A DNA stretch of 5,717 nt from Planctomycetota bacterium (GTDB taxonomy: Bacteria; Planctomycetota; Brocadiia; SM23-32): NCBI GenBank assembly GCA_018400625.1, contig JAGYMJ010000361.1, positions 1 through 5,717 on the forward strand, read 5' to 3'. This document shows positions 1-5,668 of the stretch, piece by piece (the stretch's first letter is position 1; each line of letters opens with the position of its first letter). Below the pieces are notes generated by a model. That model had not been told where the DNA came from. It did not search any database and saw nothing but the letters and a program-made list of their open reading frames with translations. Both the position numbers and the translations under genes were made by a program.

Positions 1-38
1 GCATGTGGTTTGAAATGAATGATAGGTGACAGGTGCAA

Positions 39-63
39 GCGCCGGCGGGGCCGGGCGGGGCGC
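39..63 (+). other. G-rich block with possible hairpin / two-tier G-quadruplex
   Basis: A short, very G+C-rich stretch made of two near-identical halves, CCGGCGGGG and CCGGGCGGGG. The ends GCGCC (39-43) and GGCGC (59-63) can pair. The + strand has four G-runs (44-45, 47-50, 53-55, 57-60) separated by one or two bases, enough for a two-tetrad quadruplex. It is far richer in G than its surroundings and touches the outer end of the inverted repeat copy. No function can be assigned from sequence. Confidence 0.4.
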
Positions 64-166
64 AGACACGGCTACGGTATAAAATATCGACACGTAGCTC
101 TGAATCGTCATTCCACCGGCACAGGGCTCGGTGGTGATGAGACAACGGGGTTCACTGAATATTTAC
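59..166 (-). repeat. Diverged, inverted copy (A) of a ~100-bp dispersed repeat
   Basis: Read on the minus strand, this segment follows the units at 5568-5717 from end to end. It starts GTAAAT-ATTCAGTGAACC (matching GTAAGTC-CTCAGTGAACC), passes a palindromic core ending CCCTGTGCCGGTGGAATGA, and continues through a weaker match (TTATACCGTAG against TTATAGACCGTAG) to GCGCC. The core is a hairpin with arms CCACCG (113-118) and CGGTGG (129-134) around a 10-base loop. Compared with the other copies it has about three extra bases just before the core. A second inverted repeat, GCTACG (71-76) and CGTAGC (93-98), lies in its distal half and is not conserved in the other copies. It lies upstream of the HD-GYP gene, in opposite orientation to the copies after the operon. 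No open reading frame or transposase is associated with it. Confidence 0.7.
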
Positions 167-180
167 TGCTAACGTATATG
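151..180 (+). promoter_or_regulatory. Weak candidate promoter for the HD-GYP gene
   Basis: TTCACT (151-156) and TATATG (175-180) are separated by 18 bases. Each matches four of six positions of the sigma-70 consensus. The -35 part falls inside the start of repeat copy A. Transcription would begin near 187, giving a leader of roughly 85 bases before the chosen ATG. The match is weak and chance is a real possibility. Confidence 0.2.
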
Positions 181-270
181 CGCAACCGGGAACGCGTGAA
201 ATAAAAAAATATAGTGGCAGACGAAGTCCCCAAAGCGGTAAAAATTCGTTTTGAAAGGAGATTAAAAAAG

Positions 271-867
271 ATGAGTGAAAAAAGAATATTCCCAAACGGT
301 TTTACACAAAATCAATCCCCCTACACCTGGGAGCTGATATATCTGCTCGCTGTATTGGACTTGAAAACCCACGAAACGGAGGAACACTCTCGTCGCGTGC
401 GAAACAAGGCTGTTGCAATCGGACAAGAGATGGGCATTACCGATGGCCGGCTCGAACAGCTTTCCTCTGCGGCTTTTTTGCACGATATAGGCAAAATCAG
501 TGTGTCCGAATACATCCTTAATAAACCGGGCGAACTGACCCGGAAAGAGTGGGAAATAATGAAAAGGCATGTCCAATGGGGATATAATGCCACCTCAGTC
601 ACTTCTGATTTCGCTCACATCTCAAAATTCATTTTGTACCATCACGAATGGTGGGACGGTTCAGGTTATTTTGGCATCAAAGGTGAAAGCATACCGCTGT
701 TTTCCCGGATAATTGCTATCTCAGACAGTTATGACGCCATGACCAGCCACAGGCCCTATTCCCCTTGCATGTCAGAAGAGGACACCCTCGCCGAATTGAA
801 AGGCAAAAGCGGGAAGCAGTTTGATCCGCAATTGGTCGAGCTGTTTGTAAACCTGGAATCTGTTTAA
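271..867 (+). CDS. Stand-alone HD-GYP domain protein, probable cyclic-di-GMP phosphodiesterase
   Basis: A 198-residue cytosolic protein consisting of essentially one HD-GYP domain, with no receiver, PAS or membrane segment. Members of this family hydrolyse cyclic-di-GMP at a di- or tri-metal site, or bind it as sensors. Visible motifs: HSRRV with H39, the HDIGK box with H71/D72 and K75, NKPGELT (84-90), H100, HHE (124-126), DGSGYF (129-134), the SDSYDAMTSHRPY stretch with D152 and D155, and KQFDP (182-186). The metal ligands of the family all appear present. The signature GYP is GYF here (132-134), a departure at the last position. The ATG at 271 is chosen because GAAAGGAG (253-260) sits ten bases upstream; an in-frame GTG at 214 has no such site and would add 19 basic residues. 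Its usual signalling partner domain is missing, so input must come from another protein or from ligand binding. Family assignment is firm; enzymatic activity is inferred. Confidence 0.9.
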   Translation: MSEKRIFPNGFTQNQSPYTWELIYLLAVLDLKTHETEEHSRRVRNKAVAIGQEMGITDGRLEQLSSAAFLHDIGKISVSEYILNKPGELTRKEWEIMKRHVQWGYNATSVTSDFAHISKFILYHHEWWDGSGYFGIKGESIPLFSRIIAISDSYDAMTSHRPYSPCMSEEDTLAELKGKSGKQFDPQLVELFVNLESV

Positions 868-897
868 TAACTCACCCCCGTGGGGAAGAAGGACAAA

Positions 898-922
898 GTA
901 AGTCCTCAGTGAACCACGTTGC
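898..922 (+). repeat. Partial copy (B) of the dispersed repeat
   Basis: These 25 bases match the start of the repeat unit at 5669-5693 with a single difference (T at 920 for A). The match then stops abruptly: the palindromic core with CCACCG/CGGTGG is absent and unrelated sequence follows. It lies 31 bases after the HD-GYP stop codon and has the same orientation as the copies after the operon. Confidence 0.65.
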
Positions 923-988
923 TTCCGGCAATTCTACCACTCAAGTGATCGAGAGAAGAGAAAAAACTCTTGCAGCCCCAAAACACCC

Positions 989-1017
989 CCCTTAAAACGC
1001 ATATAAGGGCTTGTTTT
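989..1017 (+). terminator. Weak candidate intrinsic terminator after the HD-GYP gene
   Basis: CCCTTA (989-994) and TAAGGG (1004-1009) form a six-base-pair stem around a nine-base loop, followed by CTTGTTTT. The stem is short and only half G+C, and it lies 121 bases past the stop codon. It could end the HD-GYP transcript inefficiently and separate it from the tRNA unit. Confidence 0.3.
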
Positions 1018-1055
1018 CGTCAACATTCTGCTCTAAATTACTCTTTAACAATCTC

Positions 1056-1085
1056 TTGCTATGGTGACACCATAATAATTATAAT
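1056..1085 (+). promoter_or_regulatory. Candidate sigma-70 promoter with palindromic operator in the spacer
   Basis: The -10 hexamer TATAAT (1080-1085) is a perfect consensus match, and TTGCTA (1056-1061) lies 18 bases upstream as a four-of-six -35. Between them sits TATGGTGACACCATA (1060-1074), a perfect inverted repeat of seven-base arms around a single A. It overlaps the end of the -35 and most of the spacer, a classical place for a repressor or MerR-type activator. Transcription would begin near 1092 and run into tRNA-Leu, with about 90 bases of 5' leader, and possibly on into the operon. Caution: the -10 lies in A+T-rich sequence created by a 9-base tandem repeat. Confidence 0.45.
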
Positions 1086-1180
1086 AATTAAAAGATGAAC
1101 AAAATGCTGCCAAATCGTGCTTGTATTTGAATTCAGAAGAGCGATTTGTTATTCTATATACTTATCACGATAAATGTGTT

Positions 1181-1268
1181 GCCAGAGTGGCGGAATGGCA
1201 GACGCACCGGGCTCAAAAACCGGTGGGCTTTAACGCTCGTGTGGGTTCGAATCCCACCTCTGGCACCA
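1181..1268 (+). tRNA. tRNA-Leu, anticodon CAA (reads UUG)
   Basis: Class II tRNA of 88 nucleotides with an encoded CCA end. The acceptor stem GCCAGAG/CTCTGGC pairs perfectly with discriminator A (1265), as leucine tRNAs have. The D-stem is GCG/CGC, the T-arm is GTGGG-TTCGAAT-CCCAC, and a long variable arm uses GGGC/GCTC (1225-1228, 1235-1238). The anticodon loop CTCAAAA (1212-1218) gives CAA at 1214-1216. The anticodon stem CCGGG/ACCGG (1207-1211, 1219-1223) has four Watson-Crick pairs; the loop-closing pair 31:39 is G-A. This could be a point change from an ancestral A-U or G-C pair. Read another way, the stem is CACCGG/CCGGTG with a nine-base loop. It could be transcribed from the promoter-like element at 1056-1085. 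Identity is firm because every other arm fits. Confidence 0.96.
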
Positions 1269-1355
1269 TATGTTTTCAGTGATTATCCTGGTTCTATCCA
1301 TTTTTGCCTTAGAAAGTTCAAACACAAGAACGACCTTGTAATTTTTAACTTCAGC

Positions 1356-1394
1356 GGCCAAGGTGCCGACAGCGTCAGTTGCAGGGGCTTGGCC
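1356..1394 (+). repeat. Perfect 7-bp inverted repeat in the operon leader
   Basis: GGCCAAG (1356-1362) and CTTGGCC (1388-1394) are exact inverted copies separated by 25 bases, which themselves contain a small GAC-AGC-GTC hairpin. The right arm coincides with the -35 of the weak promoter candidate at 1389-1417. It may be a protein-binding site pair or an RNA stem. It is not followed by a T-run, so it is not a terminator. Confidence 0.35.
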
Positions 1395-1417
1395 AGGTAA
1401 ACACAGGGGTGAATTAT
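1389..1417 (+). promoter_or_regulatory. Weak candidate promoter for the acyl-CoA operon
   Basis: TTGGCC (1389-1394) and AATTAT (1412-1417) are 17 bases apart, each matching four of six consensus positions. The predicted start near 1424 would leave a leader of about 27 bases carrying the ribosome binding site AGGAG (1441-1445). This is the best-placed pair upstream of the first gene, but it is not strong. Read-through from the tRNA unit is the alternative. Confidence 0.25.
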
Positions 1418-1450
1418 CTTATTTGCCCGAACTTATAGATAGGAGTGACA

Positions 1451-3562
1451 ATGAGTCTTACTAATTTTTTCTATCCGGATTCGGTGGCCGTTATCGGAGC
1501 GTCGCGCGAGAAGGAAAAGGTTGGCCACCAGGTACTGGCCAGTATCATAGAAGGTGGCTACGAAGGAGATGTGTTTCCGGTTAACCCGGGAGCCGAAGAG
1601 CTGGAGGGACTGAAATGCTATCCTTCAGTCGGTGAGATCGATAGTACACCGGACCTCGCAGTTATAGTTTTGCCTGCCAAACTGGTACCTTCAGTTATGG
1701 AACAATGTGCTCGTCAACGCATTAAGGCCGCCGTAATAATAAGTGCGGGTTTTAAGGAAGTCGGCGACGAAGGTCAGCGTTTGGAGAAGCAAGTGGTTAA
1801 GATCGCACGACGGGGCAACATGAGAATCATCGGGCCCAATTGTCTTGGGCTGCTCGTGCCCGGTCATAAATTCAATGCAAGCTTCGGCGGTGAACTGCCG
1901 GAACCGGGTGAGATAGCATATATTTCGCAGTCGGGTGCGTTGCTTACCTCAATACTCGATATGGCAAAATCAAACGATGTGGGGTTCAGCAAGCTCGTGA
2001 GCGTTGGGAATAAGGCCGATGTGGATGAACTCGATATCCTTGAATCCTTCGGCTCCGATTCGGAAACTCAGGTGATAGCCGGTTATCTCGAAAGCATAGA
2101 TGACGGCAATTCCTTTGCAAGACTGTCAGAGAAAATATCCGTGGAAAAGCCCATACTGCTGATCAAATCGGGTCGCACCGCTTCCGGCGCTAAAGCGGCT
2201 TCATCCCATACTGGAAGCCTTTCCGGCAGCGAGACGGCTTACGAGTGTCTTTTCAAACGTTCGGGTGTTATACGGTGCAACTCGATTATCGAGCAATTTG
2301 CACTGGCTCAGGTTTTTGCCTACCAACCCCTGCCCCAAGGTGAGAGGGTCGCCGTCATCACCAATGCCGGCGGGCCGGGGATAATGGCGACAGATGCCGT
2401 GGAGGAACAGGGATTAACGTTTGCGCAGCTTTCTCAAAAGACGATGGACGCACTCCGCTCAGAACTGCCGTCCGCCTCAAATGTTAACAATCCGGTGGAT
2501 GTCTTGGGCGATGCCTTATCCGACAGGTACCATTTTGCGTTGAAAACGTTGTTGGGAGACCCGGGAGTGGACACGGTCGTGGTGTTGCTCACCCCTCAGT
2601 CCATGACAGATTGTGAGGGCACGGCAAAGGCCATTGCGGACGCATCTCAATCGGTGCCGGAAAAGCCGATATTTGCATGCTTTATGGGCGGTGATAAGGT
2701 TTCAAAAGCCGTTGATCTTCTTCGCAAAGCCCGCATACCGAACTTCGATTCGCCTCTGGGAGCAATAAGCGCGGCCAAAACCGTGGTCGATTATGTCAGG
2801 TGGAAGCAACGGCCGCAGAGAGTAGTCAAGCTGTTTCCCGTTCATCGCAATAAAGTCGAGAAGATCATCAATCGCTATCAGCGCCGTAAGCAGAGAGAGA
2901 TAAGCGAGATGGATTCCAAGGAAATACTCGAGGCTTATGGTTTTGTCACCCCGAAGGGGTCAATCGCTACAACCGCCGAACAGGCTGCCAATATGGCCGA
3001 TCAGATCGGGTATCCGGTTGTGCTGAAAATATGGTCCCCGGACATCCTGCATAAATCCGATGTCGGGGGCGTGAAACTGGGGCTTGTTAATCGTCAGCAG
3101 GTTATGGACGCTTTCGATCTCATGATGCTGCGTGTCCCACGCAAAGAGCCCGAAGCCCAGATCCGGGGCGTTCTCGTTCAGGAGATGTGCCGGGAGGGGC
3201 GTGAGGTCATTCTTGGTATGCAGCGCGATCCCAATTTTGGGCCGCTGATGATGTTCGGTATGGGCGGCATTTTTGTTGAAGTGATGAAAGACGTTGCTTT
3301 CTATCTTGCCCCCCTGACGGCCGAAGAAGCCCGGATGATGTTGAAGAGCACACGAACCTTCCAGATGCTTAAGGGAGCGCGGGGCGAGGAAGCGGTGGAT
3401 ATCAACGCCATAGCGGAGGGGCTGCAGAGACTGTCGCAGCTGGCAACCGAATTTCCACAGATAGAGGAACTGGATATTAACCCGTACGTTGTAATGCGTG
3501 AAGGAGTAACCCCCATTGCGGTAGATGCGCGGATGAGCGTGAATGTGGAAGGTGATAAATGA
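1451..3562 (+). CDS. Acyl-CoA synthetase (NDP-forming), fused alpha and beta subunits; acetate-CoA ligase (ADP-forming) type
   Basis: A 703-residue cytosolic enzyme of the ADP-forming acetyl-CoA synthetase family, which interconverts acyl-CoA + ADP + phosphate with acid + CoA + ATP. Domains in order: Rossmann-type CoA-binding (about 5-135, VAVIGAS at 12-18, IGPNCLGL at 127-134), succinyl-CoA-ligase-like domains (about 150-455, with YISQSGAL at 157-164 and GNKADVDELD at 186-195), a basic linker (about 456-486), and a C-terminal ATP-grasp domain (about 487-700). The phosphate-carrying histidine of the alpha part is H253 in SSHTGS; the second conserved histidine, in ILHKSDVGGV, is H534. Both are present, so it should be catalytic rather than a degenerate Pat-type regulatory region. 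There is no GNAT domain. ATG 1451 is chosen over the in-frame GTG at 1445 because AGGAG (1441-1445) is spaced correctly only for the ATG. It is followed 11 bases later by the CoA-transferase-GNAT gene. Substrate (acetate or a longer or aromatic acid) cannot be read from sequence. Confidence 0.93.
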   Translation: MSLTNFFYPDSVAVIGASREKEKVGHQVLASIIEGGYEGDVFPVNPGAEELEGLKCYPSVGEIDSTPDLAVIVLPAKLVPSVMEQCARQRIKAAVIISAGFKEVGDEGQRLEKQVVKIARRGNMRIIGPNCLGLLVPGHKFNASFGGELPEPGEIAYISQSGALLTSILDMAKSNDVGFSKLVSVGNKADVDELDILESFGSDSETQVIAGYLESIDDGNSFARLSEKISVEKPILLIKSGRTASGAKAASSHTGSLSGSETAYECLFKRSGVIRCNSIIEQFALAQVFAYQPLPQGERVAVITNAGGPGIMATDAVEEQGLTFAQLSQKTMDALRSELPSASNVNNPVDVLGDALSDRYHFALKTLLGDPGVDTVVVLLTPQSMTDCEGTAKAIADASQSVPEKPIFACFMGGDKVSKAVDLLRKARIPNFDSPLGAISAAKTVVDYVRWKQRPQRVVKLFPVHRNKVEKIINRYQRRKQREISEMDSKEILEAYGFVTPKGSIATTAEQAANMADQIGYPVVLKIWSPDILHKSDVGGVKLGLVNRQQVMDAFDLMMLRVPRKEPEAQIRGVLVQEMCREGREVILGMQRDPNFGPLMMFGMGGIFVEVMKDVAFYLAPLTAEEARMMLKSTRTFQMLKGARGEEAVDINAIAEGLQRLSQLATEFPQIEELDINPYVVMREGVTPIAVDARMSVNVEGDK

Positions 3563-3567
3563 AGGAG
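3561..3567 (+). promoter_or_regulatory. Ribosome binding site overlapping the upstream stop codon
   Basis: GAAGGAG shares its first two bases with the TGA stop of the synthetase gene (3560-3562) and lies six bases before ATG 3574. This decides the start of the second operon gene and implies translational coupling. An in-frame ATG at 3559, in an ATGA overlap with the stop, lies before this site and is less likely. Confidence 0.7.
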
Positions 3568-3573
3568 AACACT

Positions 3574-5451
3574 ATGAATGATTCAGATTGGCAAAAACGT
3601 TACAGCGATCAGGTCGCATCCGCCCGGGAGGCAATGAAACTTGTTAAGCCCGGCAACAGTATTTTCATCGGCACGGGCTGCGCGCAGCCCCAGCATCTTG
3701 TCAGGGCCCTGATCAAACATTCCGGGCATATTAAAGACTTGCATATAGTTCATCTGCTCACGAAGGGGGAAGCGCCTTATGCTGATGAAGAGTTTCAGGG
3801 CAAATTCAGCATGAACAGTTTTTTTATTGCCGATAACGTCAGGCATGCTCTGGAAAGTGGTATAGGCGACTACACACCGATATTTCTCTCCGACATCCCC
3901 GAAGAATTCGATTCGGGACGACTCCCCATTGATGTGGCGCTTGTGTCCGTAAGCCCACCAGACGCCAACGGACTGTGCAGTTTCGGCGTTTCGGTGGACA
4001 TCGTAAAATCGGCGACCGCCAACGCAAAATATGTTATCGCTCAGGTTAATTCAAAGATGCCGCGGGTCTATGGTGACAGTTTTATTCACGTGGATTCCAT
4101 CGATGCCCTTGTGGCCCAAGATGAAGATATCATCACGATCGATACTAAGGAACCCGACAAAGTGCTCAGAAGTATTGGACGCAATATTGCACGCCTTGTC
4201 GAGGACGGCAGTACGATTGAATGCGGGATTGGAAGTATCCCGCAGGCCCTTGCCGAATTCCTCCATGATAAGAAAGACCTCGGCGTCCATACGGAGATGT
4301 TCAGTGACTGGATAATCGAACTTATAGAGTGCGGGGCGATTACTTGCGCCAAAAAGACCATTAACCGCGGCAAGATAACAGCCAGTTTCTGCATGGGCTC
4401 GAAGCGCTTGTACGATTTTATCGATGATAATGCTTTTTTCGAGTTTTATCCGACAGAATACATTAACGATCCGTTCCTTATAAGCCGGCACGAAAAGATG
4501 GTTGCCATCAATGTGGGACTGGAAATAGACCTTACCGGTCAGGTGTGCTCCGATTCGCTGGGCTATCGTTTCTATAGCGGTATAGGCGGACAGGTTGATT
4601 TTGTCCGGGGTGCGGCGCGCAGTATGGGTGGCAAAGCCATCATCGCTATGCCTTCAACCGCGAAAGACGGCTCCGTATCACGTATAGTTTCCCACCTGAC
4701 CGAGGGGGCGGGGGTGGTCACTACCAGGGGGGATGTCCATTACGTCGTCACCGAATACGGTATCGCTTACCTCCACGGCAAGAGTATCCGGGAGCGGGTG
4801 CTTTCGCTCATAGATATTGCGCATCCGAAATTCAGGAAACAGCTACTTCGCGATGCAAAAGCCCAAAAATATGTTTACGAAGACCAGATCGAAGTGGCGT
4901 GGGATGAAGAGGTCCGCTATCCCGAAGAACTCGAAAAATACGGCACACTGGGTGACGGGACCGAGATTTTCTTCCGCCCCGTTAAACCGACCGACGAACC
5001 GGCGCTGTCTGAAATGCTCTATTCCCTGAGCGCAGAATCCGTGCGCTACCGCTACTTTACCCATACAATGAATTTCCCCCACCGGGACGTTCAGCAGATA
5101 ACCAGTATTGATTATAAAAATGATATAGCTATCGTTGGTACGGTTCCCGGGGTTTCGGGCGATGATATAGTGGCGTTGGCCCAATATTTCCTGGACCCCA
5201 AAACTCAGGCCGCCGAAGTTGCCTTTGTTGTTCAGGACGAATGGCAGCGGAAAGGGATGGGTACCTTTTTGTTGGACTACCTGACCCGAATTGCCCGGGA
5301 GAGAGGCGTAAAGAAATTCCTTGCCAAAGTGCTGCCCGAAAACAAGACTATGCTCTCGATGTTCCATAATAGTGGATATGATGTGCACACTAAATTCGAC
5401 GGTGAGGCCTACAGCATCGAATATGACATCTCCGAAAGACCCAATAAATGA
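3574..5451 (+). CDS. Acetyl-CoA hydrolase/CoA-transferase fused to a C-terminal GNAT acetyltransferase
   Basis: A 625-residue two-part cytosolic protein. Residues about 8-435 are an acetyl-CoA hydrolase/4-hydroxybutyrate-CoA-transferase-type domain. Its motifs are CGIGSIPQALAEFL (217-230), LGVHTEMFSD (236-245) with the expected catalytic glutamate E241 that forms the glutamyl-CoA intermediate, GIGGQVDFVRGA (336-347), and DVHYVVTEYGIAYLHGKS-RER (387-408). Such enzymes move CoA from acetyl-CoA to another carboxylate, or hydrolyse it. Residues about 463-620 are a GNAT domain opening with FFRPVKPTDE and carrying the acetyl-CoA pyrophosphate-binding loop QRKGMG (558-563). It resembles the C-terminal domain of the lysine acetyltransferase Pat. 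Residue 246 is W where many relatives have G after FSD; this may be normal for the fused subfamily. The start at 3574 follows GAAGGAG and gives a coupled operon with the synthetase gene. I recall the same fusion being annotated in other genomes, so the architecture is probably known. Acid substrate and acetylation target are unknown. Confidence 0.92.
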   Translation: MNDSDWQKRYSDQVASAREAMKLVKPGNSIFIGTGCAQPQHLVRALIKHSGHIKDLHIVHLLTKGEAPYADEEFQGKFSMNSFFIADNVRHALESGIGDYTPIFLSDIPEEFDSGRLPIDVALVSVSPPDANGLCSFGVSVDIVKSATANAKYVIAQVNSKMPRVYGDSFIHVDSIDALVAQDEDIITIDTKEPDKVLRSIGRNIARLVEDGSTIECGIGSIPQALAEFLHDKKDLGVHTEMFSDWIIELIECGAITCAKKTINRGKITASFCMGSKRLYDFIDDNAFFEFYPTEYINDPFLISRHEKMVAINVGLEIDLTGQVCSDSLGYRFYSGIGGQVDFVRGAARSMGGKAIIAMPSTAKDGSVSRIVSHLTEGAGVVTTRGDVHYVVTEYGIAYLHGKSIRERVLSLIDIAHPKFRKQLLRDAKAQKYVYEDQIEVAWDEEVRYPEELEKYGTLGDGTEIFFRPVKPTDEPALSEMLYSLSAESVRYRYFTHTMNFPHRDVQQITSIDYKNDIAIVGTVPGVSGDDIVALAQYFLDPKTQAAEVAFVVQDEWQRKGMGTFLLDYLTRIARERGVKKFLAKVLPENKTMLSMFHNSGYDVHTKFDGEAYSIEYDISERPNK

Positions 5452-5455
5452 TCGA

Positions 5456-5470
5456 GCCGGTCATGCCGGC
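5456..5470 (+). other. Short G+C-rich hairpin directly after the operon
   Basis: GCCGG (5456-5460) and CCGGC (5466-5470) pair around a five-base loop, starting five bases past the TGA. No T-run follows, so it is not an intrinsic terminator by itself. It might protect the 3' end of the message. The rest of the stretch up to 5522 shows nothing recognisable. Confidence 0.35.
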
Positions 5471-5522
5471 GTGAGGTCGTTGGGTTGAATTGTCGATGCA
5501 TGTCTTCACTAAACACCATCTG

Positions 5523-5556
5523 TTGCCACCGGACTTATACCGGTGGGGCAATTTTT
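5523..5556 (+). terminator. Probable intrinsic terminator of the acyl-CoA operon
   Basis: TTGCCACCGG (5523-5532) pairs with CCGGTGGGGCAA (5540-5551) around a seven-base loop, with two unpaired Gs on the right side, and five Ts follow at once (5552-5556). This is a good rho-independent layout 71 bases past the stop codon. Its central arms CCACCG and CGGTGG are the same as the hairpin arms of the neighbouring repeat units. The sequence after it (ACTTATA, GCGC, then GTAAGTC) also runs loosely parallel to the distal half of a unit, so it may have evolved from a degenerate repeat copy. Confidence 0.65.
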
Positions 5557-5567
5557 GCGCTCATTAA

Positions 5568-5668
5568 GTAAGTCTCAGTGAACCCTGCAGTATTCCCACC
5601 GTGCCTTGTGCCGGTGGAATGAAGATCAGGTGCTGAGTCTGGAACTTATAGACCGTAGGTCATGCGCC
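5568..5668 (+). repeat. Complete repeat unit (C), first of a tandem pair
   Basis: A unit of about 101 bases running from GTAAGTC-TCAGTGAACC through a hairpin core with arms CCACCG (5596-5601) and CGGTGG (5612-5617), loop TGCCTTGTGC, to GGAATGA and on to ACCGTAGGTC-ATGCGCC. The next unit begins immediately after it. It carries no open reading frame. A small palindrome, GACC-GTA-GGTC (5651-5661), lies in the distal half. Confidence 0.75.

Larger units (their letters stand above)
868..1180. other. 313-base intergenic region between the HD-GYP gene and tRNA-Leu
   Basis: No convincing coding region on either strand. The stretch holds a partial repeat copy (898-922), a purine-rich piece with an AAGAG/CTCTT hairpin (956-971), a terminator-like hairpin (989-1017), a promoter-like pair with a palindrome (1056-1085) and an A+T-rich tract. 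The A+T-rich tract includes a perfect 9-base tandem duplication, ATAATAATT twice (1072-1089). The remaining 90 bases before the tRNA hold only weak promoter-like hexamers. Confidence 0.6.

Noticed and set aside
19..204. Open frame of 61 codons before the HD-GYP gene
   Set aside because: It runs through the G-rich block and the inverted repeat copy, has an arginine/glycine-rich product typical of G+C-rich non-coding DNA, and no clear ribosome binding site.
214..270. GTG start at 214 for the HD-GYP protein
   Set aside because: There is no ribosome binding site before it, whereas ATG 271 has GAAAGGAG ten bases upstream and keeps the whole domain.
1146..1174. TTGTTA/GATAAA pair as a promoter close to the tRNA
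   Set aside because: Both hexamers are weak and the start would fall on or within a base or two of the mature tRNA end; the pair at 1056-1085 is stronger.
1146..1400. Open frame of 84 codons
   Set aside because: It reads straight through the tRNA-Leu gene, so it is not a protein gene.
1269..1450. Riboswitch or attenuator before the operon
   Set aside because: Apart from one 7-bp inverted repeat I see no recognisable riboswitch core and no terminator hairpin with a T-run.
4051..4491. Antisense open frame of 146 codons
   Set aside because: It lies wholly inside the CoA-transferase domain, whose motifs are clear on the + strand, and its product shows no recognisable domain.
4843..5388. Antisense open frame of 181 codons
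   Set aside because: It is opposite the GNAT domain, with no promoter, ribosome binding site or known motif; it is a shadow of the codon pattern on the coding strand.
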